NCBI GenBank assembly: GCA_003565035.1
Contig: PXDP01000067.1
Span: 1-5,643 of the forward strand
Direction: 5' to 3'
Length of the DNA stretch: 5,643 nt
Source of the DNA: PVC group bacterium
GTDB lineage: Bacteria; Verrucomicrobiota; Kiritimatiellia; SS1-B-03-39; UBA6053
Positions within the stretch are counted from its first letter, which is position 1, and every line of letters begins with the position of its first letter. The position numbers and the translations under genes are program-made. Shown in pieces: positions 3,916 to 5,643 of this stretch. The notes below the pieces were generated by a model that worked only from the letters and a program-made list of their open reading frames with translations, did no database searches and had not been told where the DNA came from.

Positions 3916-5138
3916 GCTCGGGAAAAATATGCTGTAGTGGCTCCAAAAAGTGGGTAATTAGATGGCGGACGACACCGAACAACTTATGATCAAAGGCATT
4001 AGCTACGATGTTGGAACGGAGTTCGAACGGAACGTACCAACACGAATAGTATGGAAGCTTGGTCTGGTACGCGATGAACTGAAGAGTATTTCGGAAGAAT
4101 TGAACTGCAATGCCGTCTGTCTCTATGGGACGGATTTGCAACGCCTTTCCGACGCCTCGGAAATTGCAATGGAATTCGGCCTGTCGGTATGGCTCCAGCC
4201 AAGAATCATCGACGTTCCCCGGGCGATATACCTTCAACATCTTGAGGATGCTGCAATACTTGCCGAACGACTTCGGCAGGACGGTGGCCAGATAGTGCTG
4301 AACCTGGGCTGCGAACTTACACTGTTTGGTCGCGGTATGCTACCGGGCTTCAATTTCGGTATGCGCAGCAAATTGCTTGGCTGGAAACTGGGAAGGTTAC
4401 TGCTTCCTCGCGCGAACCGTAAGCTTAATGCGTTGCTCCGGGTAGCAGTGGAAAAAGCACGGCGTCATTTTGGGGGAGAGATAATCTACTCCTCAGGCTT
4501 GTGGGAAACCCCGGAATGGGAATGTTTTGACATGGTGGGACTGAACCAGTATCGCGTTGAAGAAAACTGGGAAGTTTATGTTCCGGCGCTGCGGAGCCAC
4601 TTCCGGCATGGCAAGCCCGTAGTTATAACGGAGTTTGGATGCGGAGCTTACGAAGGAGCGTCGCGCCTCGGTCCGACTGGGCACGAAGTCGTCAACTGGC
4701 GAAAATCACCCCCTGAACTTAGTTCTGAGCTCAAGCGGGACGAGAATGAGCAAGCTGAGTATATTGCTGAACTTCTCGACATCTATATCCGCGAAAATGT
4801 AGCGGGCGCATTTGTGTTCCAGTACATTAATCCGGTGTACGGGTATGACGAGAATGCGCGTTATGACCTCGATCGGGTGGGTTATGGAATCGTTCGCGTC
4901 CGTTGTGAAGATTCCGATAACTCCTACTCCTCCGGGCATAGAGAGCCCAAGAAGGCATTTCATGTGGTGTCAAAGATTTATGGGTGCTCATGAGATAATT
5001 CTTTAGGAATAGTTTCGCCAGCAAAGTGTTTGACTTAGTCAGCTATTGTTCGGATAGTGGCTCAGCAGGCCGCCCCAACAATCACAGGCACAGGGACAAA
5101 TTTTCCGCTGCGCTACAAATTTGCCCGTGCTGTGGGCG
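3910..5138 (+). mobile_element. Integron gene cassette C (glycosidase-like gene plus its attC)
   Basis: It runs from the crossover in GTTAGAT to that in GTTGGAT (5138). Unlike cassettes A and B, its first bases (GTTAGAT) agree with the complement of its own R'' box (CCCCAAC) at only 4 of 7 positions. The two ends may not have originated in one circle. A 46-bp leader precedes the gene, and an 80-bp stretch separates the gene from the attC. Confidence 0.7.
3962..4993 (+). CDS. (beta/alpha)8-barrel glycoside-hydrolase-like protein, often labelled 'abortive infection protein'
   Basis: A 343-residue protein matching, from memory, an uncharacterised family in actinomycetes and others. Members typically begin KGISYDVGTEF (11-21) and are annotated loosely as abortive infection proteins, although the fold is a clan-A-like glycosidase barrel. 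Visible strands include CNAVCLYG (49-56), SVWLQPRI (75-82), QIVLNLGCELTLF (110-122), EIIYSSGLW (173-181), DMVGLNQYR (190-198), PVVITEFGCGAY (219-230) and GAFVFQYINP (282-291). Glu118 and Glu224 are the natural candidates for the acid/base and nucleophile pair. There is no signal peptide, so it would act in the cytoplasm, which is unusual for a polysaccharide hydrolase. An in-frame TAG directly precedes ATG 3962. AGTGGG about 8 bp upstream is a weak SD, and Met9 (3986) is a possible alternative start. Substrate is unknown, and the antiphage label is unproven. Confidence 0.65.
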   Translation: MADDTEQLMIKGISYDVGTEFERNVPTRIVWKLGLVRDELKSISEELNCNAVCLYGTDLQRLSDASEIAMEFGLSVWLQPRIIDVPRAIYLQHLEDAAILAERLRQDGGQIVLNLGCELTLFGRGMLPGFNFGMRSKLLGWKLGRLLLPRANRKLNALLRVAVEKARRHFGGEIIYSSGLWETPEWECFDMVGLNQYRVEENWEVYVPALRSHFRHGKPVVITEFGCGAYEGASRLGPTGHEVVNWRKSPPELSSELKRDENEQAEYIAELLDIYIRENVAGAFVFQYINPVYGYDENARYDLDRVGYGIVRVRCEDSDNSYSSGHREPKKAFHVVSKIYGCS

Positions 5139-5144
5139 TTGGAT
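5073..5144 (+). other. attC recombination site (72 bp)
   Basis: R'' is CCCCAAC (5073-5079) and R' is GTTGGAT (5138-5144), a perfect GTTRRRY. The left arm CACAG, CAC, GGG, CAAATTT (5083-5103) pairs with AAATTTG, CCC, GTG, CTGTG (5117-5134). Three unpaired bases, G5088, A5092 and A5096, all lie on the left arm. The tip contains CCGCTGCGCTA. The position 80 bp after the preceding stop and the same polarity as the other sites fit a cassette end. Confidence 0.9.
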
Positions 5145-5156
5145 CGTCAACCATAT

Positions 5157-5209
5157 TTAGCGCCGGAGCTAATTTCTTTACGCGACGATACGCCGTTTCC
5201 AATCGGCGT
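5157..5209 (+). terminator. Two hairpins in the leader of cassette D, possible weak terminators
   Basis: The first is TTAGC-GCCGGA-GCTAA (5157-5172), followed by TTTCTTT. The second is ACGCCG-TTTCCAAT-CGGCGT (5190-5209), followed by TCTTTG. The first has a T-rich tail but a weak stem; the second has a good stem but a poor tail. They could isolate the TA promoter from transcription entering from cassette C. This role is inference. Confidence 0.3.
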
Positions 5210-5264
5210 TCTTTGAAATTGCGAACACACTACTGTACAAGAAACAACTCCCCGCGATTATGTA

Positions 5265-5292
5265 TTGACATTGGGCATCCAGATGATAAACT
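5265..5292 (+). promoter_or_regulatory. Sigma-70 promoter of the cassette D toxin-antitoxin module
   Basis: A perfect -35 TTGACA (5265-5270) and a -10 of TAAACT (5287-5292, 4 of 6) are separated by 16 bp. A start site 6-8 bases after the -10 falls on or next to the toxin GTG at 5299, which has no SD. The transcript may therefore be leaderless. Confidence 0.5.
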
Positions 5293-5298
5293 CAATTC

Positions 5299-5643
5299 GT
5301 GACGTTCAACTGGAACGATGACAAAAACGAACTTCTGAAGCGAACGCGGAATATTTCTTTCGAAGAAATCGTGATCGCGATCGAAGAAGGATGCATCGTA
5401 GATGTCGTGAAACATCAAAATTTGGAACGATACCCGAATCAACGTATCTATCTCATCGATTATCGGGATTACATATGGGCCGTTCCACACGTCATCGACA
5501 GCGAGAATGATGAAGTCTTTCTGAAAACGATATATCCCAGCCGGAAACTGACAAAGCGGTTTCGGCGAGACAAGGGGGACCAAATGGCACCCGAATACGA
5601 AAACACGAAGTTCGACTACATCGACGACGACGAACGGGAAATC
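5299..5643 (+). CDS. BrnT-like (COG2929-type) toxin, in frame with its antitoxin, partial
   Basis: Residues 1-88 form a complete BrnT-like RelE-fold toxin, presumably an mRNA-cleaving ribonuclease. They show FNWNDDKNELLKRTRNISFEE (3-23), a central helix to about 31, HQNLERYPNQRIYLI (39-53), and FLKTIYPSRKLTKRF (74-88) with the conserved basic SRK-x-TK tail. An in-frame TAA at 5287-5289 and the start of the homology make GTG 5299 the start; no SD is visible. In this family the toxin normally stops just here. Instead the frame continues through RRDKGDQ into the methionine of the antitoxin (5584) and stays open to the window edge. Codon 95 is CAA (5581-5583), one C-to-T change from TAA. Either the stop was lost, fusing toxin and antitoxin, or there is a sequencing error. 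The frame starts with GTG and has no stop in the window, so a search for complete ATG frames would miss it. Confidence 0.8.
   Translation, partial: MTFNWNDDKNELLKRTRNISFEEIVIAIEEGCIVDVVKHQNLERYPNQRIYLIDYRDYIWAVPHVIDSENDEVFLKTIYPSRKLTKRFRRDKGDQMAPEYENTKFDYIDDDEREI
5584..5643 (+). CDS. N-terminal part of the cognate antitoxin (partial at right edge)
   Basis: ATG 5584 has its own SD, AAGGGGG (5572-5578), so it can be translated separately even though it is in frame with the toxin. The 20 visible residues end in FDYIDDDEREI, which resembles FELTPEEQEI near the N-terminus of the antitoxin at 21-341. The DNA-binding ribbon-helix-helix part lies beyond the window. Identity rests on this acidic motif and on its position after a BrnT-like toxin. 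Confidence 0.6.
   Translation, partial: MAPEYENTKFDYIDDDEREI

Larger units (their letters stand above)
5139..5643 (+). mobile_element. Integron gene cassette D (toxin-antitoxin), runs off the right edge
   Basis: It begins at the crossover in GTTGGAT (5138) and carries about 120 bp of non-coding leader, a promoter, and a BrnT-like toxin-antitoxin module. Its attC lies beyond the window. TA cassettes with their own promoters are a recognised stabilising element of large chromosomal integrons. From its first bases, the R'' box at its far end should resemble ATCCAAC. Confidence 0.65.

Noticed and set aside
3875..4240. 121-codon minus-strand frame opposite the start of the glycosidase-like gene
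   Set aside because: It covers an attC and the N-terminus of a recognisable protein, so it is a shadow frame.
5057..5302. 81-codon + frame starting with GTG between cassette C and the toxin
   Set aside because: It runs straight through the attC hairpin and the promoter, has no SD, and shows no protein-family features.
5230..5583. 117-codon minus-strand frame
   Set aside because: It is antisense to the well-recognised BrnT-like toxin and has no features of its own.
1..5643. CRISPR array, tRNA or rRNA, IS element
   Set aside because: No regularly spaced repeats, cloverleaf-like sequences, rRNA segments, transposase motifs or IS terminal repeats were found. The inverted repeats near 2270-2368 are explained at least in part by cassette ends.

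Overview
This is a bacterial accessory region of roughly 50% GC. Compact genes lie almost all on the + strand, ATG/GTG starts often have purine-rich Shine-Dalgarno (SD) sites, and two toxin-antitoxin (TA) modules of one family sit at the two edges. No 16S, tRNA, integrase or transposase gene is visible, so the host phylum cannot be named. Cassettes of this kind are typical of chromosomal integrons or of attC clusters that lack an integrase.

Left part (1-2082): the last codons of a BrnT-like toxin overlap its ribbon-helix-helix antitoxin (21-341). Then comes a small coiled-coil gene on the minus strand (518-706), divergent from a DHFR/RibD-C-type reductase (880-1446). A VOC-fold (glyoxalase/dioxygenase-like) protein follows (1618-2082). 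I could not resolve attC sites in this part, so whether these genes are cassettes is open.

Right part (about 2264-5643): a run of integron gene cassettes, all oriented +. I recognise three good attC sites (3092-3169, 3860-3915, 5073-5144), one diverged but convincing site (2350-2423), and the right half of a fifth (2264-2294). In each complete site the arms pair as a hairpin with unpaired bases on the left arm, as expected for attC. The first bases of a cassette should be complementary to the R'' box of its own attC. This holds exactly for two cassettes, at 6 of 7 bases for a third, and poorly for the fourth. The cassettes are: a 129-bp cassette without a gene; A, a uracil-DNA-glycosylase-like protein; B, a class-I glutamine-amidotransferase domain related to the C-terminal part of CTP synthase; C, a (beta/alpha)8-barrel glycosidase-like protein; and D, a BrnT-like TA module running off the right edge.

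In cassette D the toxin frame runs without a stop into the antitoxin. The position of the expected stop is CAA directly before the antitoxin ATG, one transition away from TAA. The cassette carries its own promoter, placed so that the toxin GTG could be the first transcribed base. Together the array looks like a stretch of integron cargo with stabilising TA and possible defence genes. The defence role is inference only.
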